Below are positions 14,601-24,299 of a stretch of 64,000 bases of DNA, piece after piece. The notes beneath the pieces were generated by a model that did no database searches, had not been told where the DNA came from, and saw only the letters and a list, made by a program, of their open reading frames with translations. The translations under genes and the position numbers were made by a program. The DNA is from Mytilus trossulus. Its lineage: Eukaryota > Mollusca > Bivalvia > Mytilida > Mytilidae. Position 1 is the first letter of the stretch. Each line of letters opens with the position of its first letter. The stretch is from the NCBI RefSeq assembly GCF_036588685.1, contig NC_086373.1, forward strand, positions 52,769,164 through 52,833,163. Reading direction: 5' to 3'.

Positions 14601-17600
14601 CCGGACTTTTTATTTTTTCTATCGTTTTATGAGTTTCGAACATCGGTATACTACTGTTTCTTTTATTTGTAGGAATAAGAAGCCCAACATTATACAAAAT
14701 CAAACGTTTGGTTTGAAGTTCATGCATGACAATATCGCGGGTTGAGTTTTGCTCCAAATCGAATATCCTATCTTTGTTTTTACAGTGTTGAAATTTGTTG
14801 AAGATACACAAAACTATTATCCCAGCGTCTTATCTGTTTTCTCTAACTCACAAACTTGACATAAAAGTCCGTCGGACTTTAATTCAGTTTGTGAGTTAAC
14901 CGCCCTGGTTTACACATCAATAACCTCTAGAAAAAATGTGTTTAATCCTATATTATATTCAATTTTGTGATTCAAAAAACACATGATCAGATTTTCGATT
15001 GAAACTTTTTTACCCCTTCCCGAATAAATTTATATATCTAGATCCTCGATAGCCTTTGTGTAGAAACTTGTGTTCTGGTGAAAGGAAGTTGCCTAGCATC
15101 GGTTTCATTAAATACACAAAGCTAAATTCAAACACATCGATATTAATTTGTTTCAGGGTCGTGGACTATTACAAGGTGCTAGACCTGATGAGTATTTGAT
15201 ACGTGTAGGCTTAGATGGCTTATGCGTAATCATAGAGATAAACAATGACAATATTGCATGTCTGCCGCCGGAAACCAAGCCGCGTACAAACACCGGGGAT
15301 TTAGTTTTCATTTTAGTAAGTGTAATTTTGTCTTTGGTTGTAATAGATTCACTAGTATTTGTTCTTAGAAATGTTGGTTTGAACAGGCTACCACATACTG
15401 TGCTTTTTGTACAATGCTTTGTGTCTGTTTGACTAATCGTTCACAAAAATGAAATCAAAAGGATGTTCTACCCGCGTTTTATATCAACAAACTTCTTTTG
15501 ACAGATCTAAGGAGATTGTAAAAAGTAACCGTGATGTTGACACGTATATTGTTTAATGCTGTAAAAACATATGCTACCCACGAAAAATGATGTGAATGAA
15601 ATCGTAAGTTGTTCATGAACCAAGTCGTTGACGTCATGTCCACTTCGAGATATGATGTTGTAAATGTAAATATTGTTTCTGTTGAATACGTTTCATGATC
15701 ATTGGTACATTTTTCGTAGAATAAAATGAGAGAACAAAATCTATAGTATGATCTTGCATGTAGGATGGAATTTTATCTCGAATAAGTTGTTTGAAAAGTA
15801 ATTATTTCGAATATCATATACATGGATACTGTCCTTTTCTCTTCTCATATTGCAATGTGTGTGTTGGCTGCTAATGTAAAACTTTTGTATTCAAATTAAG
15901 GTTGTGGTTGGAAACATCAATGAACATGTTGGATATTTGAGATATGAATCTTCTACCAATGAAAGTAATAATAATATAGTTCTATATGGAGTAGCTGGAG
16001 GTGGAATTGCAGGAGTTTTAGTTATCATATCAGTTATTGTACTAATGATGCGGCGTTCAATGAAAAAGAAAGCAGACAAAACAAATACTGAAATGAAAGA
16101 AATTAAGGAAAAAATTAGCAACATGGTCACCAAAGAGGATGGTATGTTAGTGTTTCGTGGTTATATATGTAACAAAAAAAGTAAATACTAAGATAGCCTT
16201 ATATTTTATTTGATGAATTTGATATACAAATAGAGATAACATTGTATACGATGTTTGTATCACTAGATTGAAACTTTTTGAAAAAAAGTAGTCTTACTAA
16301 TTGTTTTATCCAAAGTATAAAAAGCGTTGAGTCATTTTACAAGTACTACGGATTGTCTCTTAAATAATGAATGAACCACAACATGAATAAAAATCTAAAC
16401 AAACCACCCTGTTATGTTTTCATATAATTCGTACTAGCCTTAATTATATCAATTTTCAAATCACTTAGTTGACATTGATCAATCATTGTGTTAATATTTA
16501 AATTGCTAGATTGCTAGATCTAGGTTAACTAGTTGCATATAACTTAATGCTTTTATGTCTACTTGTCTATTTACACACACATTTTTGTCAGTTGTAGGAT
16601 TGTCTTCCGGAACAGCGAACTCGAGGTATGGAATTTTTACAAAACAATTATTTCATGCCATACTCTTTGCTATGTTAAATCTTGATACATTATGCTACTA
16701 TGTTACAATGAACATAGAGCATGACATGATAGAATACATTTTGAAATAATACACGTGATAGGAAAATTCAGATTTGTTTTACTAGGAAACAGATCAATAT
16801 AACGCATTCGAAAGGCAGCCACTATGAACCTGAAACGTCTATAAAACCATAATTGTTAGTATCAATAATGAGTTGTTGTCGTGTTGGTTTGTTGTCTTAT
16901 TTTGATTTTCGTTGGTGGTTTTGTATATTAAAAAAATCGTTAAATTTCTCCTTTATCCTGTGGTGTGACATTTGCCGAGATATTATTTAAAATACATTTG
17001 TCGTTGCAATATTTATAGTGACGTCAAATATCAGTTACATGTTATTTTGGAATGCGAAAGAAGTGTTGTACATTCTACATGTACATGAAAAGCCTTATTA
17101 TCTATAAAAAGTAAGAAAATAAAGTAAAAAGCATTATACTATCAAAATCTTAAATGCAAATGGTTATTTTAGGATAATTTCTTTCACATTGTTTCTTGCA
17201 AAAATTGTTCTACGATTGCATTAATCTTCGCATTATTCAGATCTATAATTGACAAACATGTCATATGAAACAATTTCAGCAACGCAAATAAATATATAAA
17301 GAATATGTGATATGAGTGTCTATCAAAGTCCCAATTTATGAAATTAAATCATTAAAGGTCAAAGTACGGTATTAAACAGGGAGACTTTAAAGATGGCTCA
17401 CACCGTACAACAAGCTACAAAGGTCCCAAAACATTAGTAGTGTTAAACCATTAAAACGGAAAAACCAACAGTCTAATCTTTATTAAAAAAAAAGATACAA
17501 GACACGCTTATGAACAAAATCAACAAACAACAACTACTTATCATCAGATTCTTGACTTAGGACAGATGCAAAAAAAAGGCAGTCAAACAGGTATATTTGT

Positions 17601-18134
17601 TTATGTTTTTCTGGTTTCATTTTGAAAATGTTGTCTATCCATATATGATGCAAATGTTTTAACATAGGATAAGATTTGACATAGTCTATTAACATGTTTT
17701 TATCTAACAGTATCTTATAAATCGTTTCTTTTATTCATGTTAGGAGGGAAATTGTTGAACCTTACGACGAAGTTTATGATGAAATAAATCCAGAGGAAGA
17801 ATCAAATAGCAACTTCAACAGGCACACATATTTGGATGTAATTTCTGGATATGACGAACTTGGACAAATGTCAGCAATCAATCCTTACAATCAGCTGCAA
17901 CATACAAATAATGACCGTGATCAAGACGTGGTAAACACAGATCACCTCGCAAGTACACAAGAAGATGCGAATACGAATCACCTTACAACAACACGAGAGG
18001 TGCCGAATACTGACTACCTTACAAGAACAAAATTATATTCTAATGACTTTAGAAAGTTCGATGATTACATGGAACCGGTTGCTACAACAGAGGAAAGCAA
18101 CTACTTACAAGTTATGTCTCTTAATTGCGAATAA
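5495..18134 (+). CDS. Gene A: plexin-like receptor with tyrosine-motif tail, 3' part (12 exons seen), frame disrupted
   Basis: Twelve exons totalling 1865 coding bases were assembled by eye from open frames, splice sites and phase agreement. In order they encode an IPT-like segment, a cysteine-rich PSI module, two further IPT domains, the end of another IPT, one transmembrane helix, a basic juxtamembrane stretch and a short tail with a stop codon. The order matches plexin ectodomains, which bind semaphorins at the cell surface. Known plexins carry a large intracellular RasGAP; this tail has none, and no kinase. The Sema and first PSI exons should lie left of the window. Phases agree at every junction except between 14094 and 15157, where two exons present in gene B are missing. 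As it stands the full-length frame is broken, so this is a pseudogene, a null allele, or a gene that skips exons. The family call is firm; functionality is unknown. Confidence 0.85.
6665..6763 (+). CDS. Gene A exon A2: IPT domain, middle
   Basis: This exon encodes 33 residues, phase 0 to 0, with the conserved pattern RCIVGEEEYAVVV followed by SYTFVSC. The donor GTATGT lies only about 15 bases before an inserted inverted-repeat element (6779-7672). The gene B counterpart is 51976-52074, with the same length. Confidence 0.88.
6779..7672. mobile_element. Inverted-repeat DNA element flanked by TA
   Basis: The left end TGTTCCGGACCATATGAGTA and the right end (reverse complement) match for over 40 bases with few changes. 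TA occurs on both sides (6777-6778 and 7673-7674), as for Tc1/mariner-type insertion. A further internal copy of the end sequence lies near 7562-7600. There is no transposase frame, so it is non-autonomous. It sits about 15 bases after the exon A2 donor. Confidence 0.85.
7711..8088. mobile_element. Small foldback element with 68-base arms
   Basis: Arms 7711-7778 and 8021-8088 are inverted copies, starting GACAACTTTCGAGTTCATCC on the left and the near-identical complement on the right. The core is 240 bases without coding. It lies just after the element at 6779-7672. Confidence 0.85.
8100..9079. other. Gene A intron, mostly unassigned
   Basis: It holds a fragment at about 8580-8710 of the interspersed family also seen at 22880-23110. 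Nothing else is recognised. Confidence 0.4.
9080..9158 (+). CDS. Gene A exon A3: plexin-type IPT strand segment
   Basis: This exon encodes 26 residues plus one base (phase 0 to 1), with a TTTTAG acceptor and GTAAGG donor. The KLYLNYNGS segment resembles the start of a plexin TIG domain. The gene B exon 53567-53654 is nine bases longer, so the two copies differ by three residues without a frame change. Confidence 0.82.
9547..9710 (+). CDS. Gene A exon A4: PSI domain (PSI3)
   Basis: Phase 1 to 0. The exon encodes a cysteine-rich PSI (plexin-semaphorin-integrin) module with the pattern SSSCGICKHY, then YKCDWCGSCKTT, then ETC and QCQ. The CDWC core is typical of PSI domains. The gene B homologue is 54124-54287, with identical length and cysteine spacing. 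Confidence 0.93.
10045..10870 (+). repeat. Interspersed repeat family R1, plus-strand copy
   Basis: It carries the family marks CTGAACTCCAAGGAAAATTC, CTGACTTGGTACAGGCATTT and TATAGCTAGCTAAACC. Other copies are at 28540-29010, 54375-54610, 60410-60720 and, inverted, 22880-23110. It is non-coding and contains a recent tandem duplication. Confidence 0.75.
10454..10731 (+). repeat. Tandem duplication, 141-base period
   Basis: Two copies of about 137 bases starting TCTATGTAAAGTTTACC, at 10454 and 10595, are identical as far as I can compare. This implies a very recent duplication or an assembly artefact. Confidence 0.9.
10941..11722. mobile_element. Inverted-repeat element in gene A intron
   Basis: Ends of the type GTACTTTWATTCGTRGG occur at 10941 and, inverted, at 11722, followed on each side by TTTCGTGG motifs. 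It is about 780 bases with no transposase frame. It lies just before exon A5. Confidence 0.7.
11772..11914 (+). CDS. Gene A exon A5: IPT3, first half
   Basis: Phase 0 to 2. The encoded VYPSTGPEFGGTLINITGSN is the classic IPT/TIG opening (P-x-G-x-x-x-GG-x-x-x-x-I-x-G), followed by NIGNRGDNITVTI. Two N-glycosylation sequons (NIT) lie in the exon. The donor is GTTAGT, a weaker form than the GTAAGT in gene B. Confidence 0.93.
12891..12996 (+). CDS. Gene A exon A6: IPT3, second half
   Basis: Phase 2 to 0. Joined to the previous exon it reads V-I-S-C-I-T-C-N-G, then a strand with VVVTVNGV and the closing HMYTFQ. The donor is GTAAGT. Because it ends in phase 0, it could in principle splice in frame to exon A9 (15157), omitting A7 and A8. 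Confidence 0.9.
13262..13407 (+). CDS. Gene A exon A7: IPT4, first part
   Basis: Phase 0 to 2. It encodes SPNTSILSGGRTISIQGTHI, an IPT/TIG opening, then a short loop with paired cysteines (FCNDIKCIVC). The gene B homologue at 60929-61074 is the same length (146 bases). In gene A codon 6 is TCA (serine); in gene B that codon is the stop TAA. Confidence 0.92.
13906..14094 (+). CDS. Gene A exon A8: IPT4, end, and linker
   Basis: Phase 2 to 2, 189 bases. It encodes FLQVEEDHTLTCNM, a long beta strand YLIVTIDGKTHL and ADPLVDLLSLDNATVF. The open frame runs upstream to 13838, but the acceptor TATCTAG before 13906 was chosen because gene B has the same TATCTAG at 61731-61735 and the phases then match. 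After this exon the expected partner exons are missing. Confidence 0.9.
14225..14680 (+). repeat. Interspersed repeat in gene A
   Basis: T-rich sequence starting GCGGGAAGTTTGGCATGCC, with no credible coding. It resembles a repeat tail commonly seen in Mytilus sequence; that recognition is from memory. It occupies the site of the missing exons. Confidence 0.55.
14844..14898. repeat. Short hairpin
   Basis: The outer arms TAACTCACAAACT and AGTTTGTGAGTTA and the inner arms AAAGTCCG and CGGACTTT form a nearly perfect stem. It may be a terminal end of a small foldback element. Confidence 0.65.
15157..15315 (+). CDS. Gene A exon A9: final IPT domain
   Basis: Phase 0 to 0, 53 residues, with GLLQGARPDEYLIRVGLDG, then INNDNIACLPPETKP and a strand ending DLVFIL. 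The closest relative is gene B exon 63752-63916, which has two more residues. Spliced directly to A8 (phase 2) it would be read out of frame and hit TGA at 15197-15199. Confidence 0.92.
15901..16141 (+). CDS. Gene A exon A10: membrane-proximal strand, transmembrane helix, juxtamembrane segment
   Basis: Phase 0 to 1. It begins VVVGNINEHVGYLRYE, a plexin-like pre-membrane strand. A hydrophobic helix of about 25 residues follows (roughly 15976-16050, with a GGGIAG small-residue stretch), then the stop-transfer sequence RRSMKKKADK. The next segment, NTEMKEIKEKISNMVTKED, has heptad-like spacing and resembles the juxtamembrane coiled coil of plexins. The topology is therefore type I. Confidence 0.92.
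16592..16625 (+). CDS. Gene A exon A11: small cytoplasmic linker exon
   Basis: A 34-base exon, phase 1 to 2, encoding VVGLSSGTANS. It was chosen because the acceptor (TTTTTGTCAG) and donor (GTATGG) are good and both phases agree with the flanking exons. It is too short to have been found without that phase support. Confidence 0.72.
17340..17575 (+). repeat. Interspersed repeat in last gene A intron
   Basis: The sequence around AAGATGGCTCACACCGTACA and CAGATTCTTGACTTAGGACA resembles a repeat recognised from mussel DNA. It is non-coding. Confidence 0.45.
17744..18134 (+). CDS. Gene A exon A12: tyrosine-rich cytoplasmic tail and stop
   Basis: Phase 2 start, 129 residues and a TAA stop. The tail is acidic and polar and contains no plexin RasGAP motif. 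Tyrosine motifs in order are YDEV, YDEI, YLDV, YDEL, YNQL, YLTR, YSND, YMEP and YLQV. YDEL and YNQL are separated by exactly eight residues, which fits the ITAM consensus YxxL/I-x6-8-YxxL/I (17850-17897). The final SNYLQV fits the ITIM pattern, and YMEP fits the YxxP pattern favoured by Crk-type SH2 domains. In known receptors such sites are phosphorylated by Src-family kinases and recruit SH2 proteins; that role here is inferred. Confidence 0.9.
17850..17897 (+). other. ITAM consensus in gene A tail
   Basis: The codons give YDELGQMSAINPYNQL: YxxL, eight residues, YxxL. This is the exact immunoreceptor tyrosine-based activation motif spacing. The first tyrosine also sits in SGYDEL, which fits the ITIM form. 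The match is seen in the sequence; signalling is inferred. Confidence 0.8.
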
Positions 18135-18200
18135 TGCCAATGATAAGAGATGTAAATAGACATTCAACAGAAGAGAAATCTTCATAAAATAACTTGAATA

Positions 18201-18408
18201 ACCGTATAGTGGGTTATTTTCGCGGGTTGTAAATTTTCGCGGATAGAACAAAATCGACAAAATAAATTCCACCAAATTAAAAGTGTACAAGCAAAGGTAT
18301 TGACAAAGGTCTTGAAACAGCCAAAATAATAACCGCCAAAATATTTCGTATACCTTATTCAATGAAAATCGCGATAATTTCAATCGCTAAAATAACCCGC
18401 TATACGGT
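18201..18408. mobile_element. Small inverted-repeat element just after gene A
   Basis: The left end ACCGTATAGTGGGTTATTTT and the right end complement ACCGTATAGCGGGTTATTTT are nearly identical. It is 208 bases long, begins 66 bases after the gene A stop, and contains an AATAAA. Confidence 0.85.
18261..18266 (+). terminator. Candidate polyadenylation signal AATAAA for gene A
   Basis: This is the first AATAAA after the gene A stop codon, 127 bases downstream, and it lies inside the small inverted-repeat element 18201-18408. Another AATAAA occurs at 18714-18719. Which one is used cannot be told from sequence. Confidence 0.3.
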
Positions 18409-19512
18409 ATTTTTTTATCAAATATAAAATGTGTGTGTATACAAAATACAAAGTCTAGCGTATTTGCTACATTAACCCCGAAGCTAAGCTTTAAATTATC
18501 CCATTTAACTGTAGCCCGGCAGTCAACATGTTCGGTGTTAACATGAATATCAACACTGTGATCATTTTTTTAATTTCCTGTTTACAAAACCTTGATTTTT
18601 TCGAAAAACTAAGGATTTTCTTATTTCAATCATAGATTACCTTAGCCGTATTTGGCACAATGTTTTTGAATTTTGTATCATCAATGCACTTCAACTTTGT
18701 ACGTGTTTGGATTAATAAATATTTCGATGTGAGCGTCACTGATGAGTCAAATGTAGACGAAAAGCGCGTCTATCGTACTAAATTATAATCCAGTTGTTAC
18801 CTTTGATAACTAATTAACATCCAAGCATTCAAAATATTTCAAACACTACAATTTTGTTTGTAAAGCAACAGTTTTTGAGATTTCTTATATGAACGTCTGG
18901 TACGTTACAATATGATTTGACACAATGGATTCCTAAAATAACTGAACATCCTCTTGTTTTAACTTTCAGAATTATAACAGAACAATCTACACTGTAACTT
19001 GTGGCTCATTGACCAGCAATCTTCATGGTTTTTTTTTAATATCAAGACCTGTATTTTAATATTTTGTTCATTTAACTCATTTATTAATCAACACGCTATA
19101 TTTTTGTCTTCCTTCAAGATTTCTCAATTCTAATTTCGGCATCTGAAAAAAGGTAAACTTGTTTGTCTAGAAACACATGTGTAACCGGAAAAAAATGATA
19201 GCAAATGTATGACTTTTACACTGCGCATGGCGTTGACTTGCATATACATATGTAACCAGATTCCATTGTAGAAGACATAAATTCATATATTTTTTGTAAG
19301 ATATATCCTTTTAATGCCACTATATTTCTCCGATGATTCTAAGCCAAACTGTGCATTCCTCGAACGGATGAATGCTTTTTTTTAAAACGATTTGAGGCGT
19401 AAATTGATCCATTTTTTTATTCTTTATTGGTCGATCTTAATGACAAAACATTGATCTGCTTTCTTTGTTGTTATGTCTCAAAATCAATCGAGTATGCCTG
19501 CTGCCTTACAGA

Positions 19513-20222
19513 CAGTCAGGGGCGTTACTTAAACAAGTTATTTTTTTTAATTACTTATATAAGTAATTTTTTATTTTACAAATAATAAAATTACTTAATA
19601 CAGTTATTTTAATTTTCAATAGAAACATAGACTAAATGTAGTTTTCATGATTTTAAACAATATTTTATATCATAAAATAAAGAATTTATCAGATTTGAGA
19701 GAGGAGTATAAAGATAAAGGGTTACTTTGAAAATAATGACAAAAATATTACTTGAATAAGTTATTTTAAACATTTTTGAAAAAAATAGCAATTTCTCTTA
19801 TCTAAGGCACATACAAAAATGTATGTAATCGATTTAGGTTACAAATTATAAATAACTTCAGGTCTTAATTAATTCACAAGTATTTATCTATTTACATCAG
19901 TCTACCTTCAAGATTTAAGAGGAAAATTATAATTTAATAGTCCCAAGAGACCAATCTTTGACCCAGAAGCGTCGGTATGAAAGATAAGTGCGTCGGAAAG
20001 TTAATTAGTGTTTCTGAAGAATTAGTTTGTATATATCAAGGGAAAAATAACCAGATAACTGTGAAAAATATTTAAAGCTAGTAAAATCTGTATTCTTGGA
20101 CACCTATAAAAATAATATTCAGAAAAATAACTTATATAAGTTATATTTAAATAAGCCTCGTTTTCAACATTACTTGTATAGGTAATTTTAATTGTTACTT
20201 GTTTGAGTAATGCCCCTGACTG
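19513..20222. mobile_element. Inverted-repeat element with ACAGA target duplication
   Basis: Ends start CAGTCAGGGGC and show good inverted similarity for about 50 bases (ATAAGTAA with ATACAAGTAA further in). ACAGA occurs on both sides (19508-19512 and 20223-20227), a five-base target duplication. It has no transposase, 710 bases. Confidence 0.88.
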
Positions 20223-20865
20223 ACAGAAAGAACGAGTTTTTCTTATTGTAAAGAAAAGACAAGATATGCGTATTATGTATATCGTCTAAAAATTATAAGA
20301 GAAACAGTTTCCATCATCGTACTCCAAGAAATACGATGTATCACTATTATCATTGTATGCATGCATGTGCGTTTGCAAAAAAAAAATCATGATAAAAATA
20401 TATGATCTGAAAAAAAATTCTTATATAATTAAAGAGATATTGCATGATTGCAATGAGACAAATATCCACCAAAGTTAAAATGGGATGAAAATAAGCAGTC
20501 CTAGGCAACGGTATGGACTTACACAAAGAGAATAAATGTTTTATAATTTTTCATGATATATTGTTATATTTTAAATAAATCTCATGCATGTGTAGGACCT
20601 TTGTTTAATGTATATTTATTTTCACAGTACATCAACTTTAGTTTTTTAACAAGCAGGTAGAAACCTAGTTGAAATGAAACAAAAGAAATGAAATTCATTG
20701 CTAGGGAAGCTAAAAAAAGGCGCAGTTGAACTATTTACATCTGTTTGTATGGGCTTTTAAAGTTTGATGAATGTGCCGGATGTAACATTTTATGGCTCTG
20801 ATGTCATGCATTTTACTATTTGTTTTACTTACATTTTTGATTGACCTTCGATATTTTTGTTAACT

Positions 20866-20899
20866 TGTGTGTGTGTGTTGGTGTGTGTGTGTGTGTGTG
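20866..20899. repeat. GT microsatellite
   Basis: An interrupted (GT)n run followed by GATGGATGGATG. Confidence 0.9.
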
Positions 20900-21144
20900 A
20901 TGGATGGATGCATTGTTACTTTTCAAACATGATATATTCTTATATTAAAACAAATATTCAAACCTGTATTATTATTTTTTCTTGACAAAACCTCCTTAAT
21001 AACCAGATGCAATAAATGATACATATGCCGCTTCAAAAATGTACTTAATTCTTTTAACATTCTACAACAGCAATGTGCATGATGGCGGAATAACTTTTGG
21101 GGTTATATCGTTCATGTCAATGTTACAGATTCCTTCCTATTTAA

Positions 21145-22345
21145 TTAGGTCTTTCAACCTTTTCGATTGAAGGACCTATTCGTTTTGTTCTGATTATTGT
21201 TTTTTTTCTTCCGCCAATTTTTTGTTCCTTCGCTGTTTCGCAAGATGTGGCTTAGACAAATGGTATATGATATCGAACAATTATTACGCTTTTGAAACTG
21301 ATACCTCGTAAGAAAAAAATTTCCATGTAAGAGTTATCTCCCCGAACACTGTTTTGTTTGTTATCGCTCAATCTCCGCAACCGTATAAGAAACCGACAAA
21401 TTTATTTTACCAAATTGCTCGTTATATCCTCAGGATGATTTGATTAATTTTGAACGAAGCTTTCCGGAGACTCCATATGAGAGTTGTTTCCCCTTTTATA
21501 TTTGATATAAGTGATATGCATTTTTAACAGGAAAACCATAAGTGATATAGGCCTAGTGTCATTTGATTTAAGGTCTTTGGTCCCAAAAAATTAAAATGAT
21601 GTCAAGATCAAAGGTCAAGGTCATGATTAGAATTTTGATTTTGGCTTGTTATCTCTTATTTTCAGAAATAATATGAGATATCGACAAAAAAAATTCACAA
21701 AATTGTTAGTAAAGACATGTTGGAAACACATAAATTTTAGTCGAAAGCTTAAGGGTACGTAGACATTTGACGCGAGTTTTCCCCTTTTTATATTTAATAT
21801 CATACATATGGTAATATGATTCATTAACAATATAAAGCAGAGGACTTCTAGAGTCTTTTGAATTCAGGTCCTTGGTTTATGAACTTGAAATTGAGCTCAA
21901 GGTCATATGCTAATTTAACGTTCTAGATTTTGACCTTTGCTTTTACCTCATATGTACACATGATAAAGCCATGGGACTTTTTGCATTAAGTTGTAAGCAA
22001 TGTGACCATACAAAAGACAACCGGAAGTGACCTTTGGAAACCGGAAGTAGCTATTTTTTGTACTAAATCAATGTTAAAGTATATTGAACCATACATTTTT
22101 GGATTCAGTGTCAAGTAGACTATCAAACAATACCGTAATTAAACTTTTTAAACTAGAAGTAAAAAATTATCTCCCTTTTTTATATATTTTTTTTATATAA
22201 TAACCATATATTCTCAGAATCAGCGTACGCTAACCTGTCATTTGATGCTGCAACTGACATTTAAAATCAAATGTTAATATTTTCATTTTTAAAAAGATTC
22301 TTACTGATTGAAAGACCTTCAATTGTTCTCTGAACAATTGGTTTT
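21145..22345 (+). repeat. Repeat with a terminal hairpin
   Basis: It begins with a hairpin (TAGGTCTTTCAA and TTGAAGGACCTA) and ends near GATTGAAAGACCTTC. It contains several TTATCTCCC or TTTCCCC phrases. It is probably an interspersed element; its boundaries are approximate. Confidence 0.45.
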
Positions 22346-22879
22346 TAATTCGTTTTTTTTTTTCTTGTTTCAGTTTCTAATATGTTGCCACTGCGATGGA
22401 AAGAAAAGCATGCAACGTTTCAGTCGGTTCATTCCAAAATGTATATTTATTTATCAACTTACGTTTGTTAGCATTTGAATCGAAAGTAAAGTGAAGAGAT
22501 AATCGTATAGACACATTGTCGTACCTGAAACTGTTCTACCCTATATGAAACCTTAATAATTTGGCGCGTCTAAATACTGCACTGGATGTACACATTGTGT
22601 TAGGAATAAGGTAGTTAAAACAATGACGCGCGTAAAGAGAGTGTTACACTCCCTGCATTTGCTACATCCCCTTGTTAAAGTGTTATGAGATGACCTGGTG
22701 CGGACTATTGCCCCTAATCTTGATGTTTACCACTGACATTCACATTGCCTGACTTTCAATGGGAGTAATACTTTCTGTAAACTGCTGTATTTTATACATT
22801 TTTAGCTCTTTTTCTTGTCTGATTGATTTATTAATCCATCGTTGTCACCATATTGGAAATTGATGCCATTGTCATACAA

Positions 22880-23110
22880 GTGAGATGTTTAGCTAGCTAT
22901 AAAGCCAGGTTAAATCCACTATTATATGTAAGAAAATGCTTGTACCAAGTCAGGAATATGACAGTAAGTATCCATTCGTTTGGTGTGTTTGATGTGTTTT
23001 GATTTTTAGATTTTGCCACTTGATTAGGGACTTTCCGTTTGAATTTCCCTCTGAATTTAGTATTTTTGTGATTTAACTTATTATGTAAATCCAACTTATT
23101 TTTATTGTTC
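22880..23110 (-). repeat. Interspersed repeat family R1, inverted copy
   Basis: The complement shows CTGACTTGGTACAAGCATTT and TATAGCTAGCTAAAC, as in the copies at 10045 and 28540. The minus-strand frame 22897-23112 is part of the repeat, not a gene. Confidence 0.75.
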
Positions 23111-24299
23111 ATACATGTAATAATTTCAGCTTTATATTAAAATCATATGAAAATATTAAATTATAACAAAAAAGATTAACAATGTTTTTATAGACATTTT
23201 TATTAAAACTTGTCATCGTAATACTCATACCAGGAAGAACAAATGACTCCTACATACATGAAAATCATTTGTGGAGAACAACCTCACATTTTCGTCACGA
23301 ATCACTGCTGGTCTATTAAAAGTTCGCAGTTATGATGACTGAATATGTTAGTAGTCAACACCCATGTTCATTTTAATTTCTCACTTGATGAATAATATGA
23401 ACTTACATTTAACCATTGAATAGTTTCGTAATGTGATAATTATTCCTTTGTTATCAGGAAGAAGACGGCTTACAGGCTACGTAGGTTTTTGAATTTTACT
23501 TTTATCAGATTCATTTAGTATTTCCCATAGTTATGTTATACCTTGTTATACATATTTTTTGGAGCGTATATTAAGGAGATTTTTAATTCGTAATTATTTG
23601 TGTGTGTAGTACACGTATGCAAATTTTCAAATAAGAATCAGGTTTTATTTCTAATCGTCGGGGGTGGGGTCAATTTTATCTACTAATTAACACTATCAAA
23701 TAGGATACGATTCTTACTTAACTTGATTTATTTAGCAGAATATACGTGTACATGCAGCAAATTCAATGAAACAAAGTTAATATACTCTACAAAAAAGAAA
23801 CGCGGAAGGGGGTATTTTAGAATTGTAATACATGTATTTTGAATGACGTTACTGCTAGATAAAGATATTCACTCAAATCGTGTTCGATTGAATAGAAGAC
23901 ATTCAATTCCTTCTCGAATGATAAATAAAGCTAATGTATGACAATAAGTGTTTCGTCTTGTGTCATATGGTATTCAAAACCCCCTGAAAGGTGAATCTGG
24001 TTTCAAAATATTGGAAGAAAATTAAACTCTTGGGTTATCATACCGCATGTGAAAATATCTGTGTTGATGTATATTTCATCCAACCCGCCTTCAGAATACC
24101 ACATGGAAAATTGACGCCCGTGGTCATTTTCCAGTCTGGTATTTTGAACTCTACCTAGGAAAATTGTCCTCCTCTGTTATAGATCAATCATAATGCAGAT
24201 TATCTAATGTACACTATGTTGGCTATTTTTTTAAAACAGGTAAACAGCTAATAGGGGGTTCAGTATATATACCATGGACACCTAAAATTTTCCAAACCA

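Larger units (their letters stand above)
14095..15156. other. Gene A intron where two IPT5 exons are missing
   Basis: In gene B the equivalent interval holds exons B18 and B19. Neither is recognisable here on either strand. The interval instead holds an AT-rich repeat (14225-14680) that resembles a mussel interspersed family, and a perfect-looking hairpin at 14844-14898. Confidence 0.75.

Noticed and set aside
15316..15432. Continuation of the exon A9 frame with hydrophobic residues
   Set aside because: It follows a good GTAAGTG donor and is intron read-through; the true membrane helix is in exon 15901-16141.
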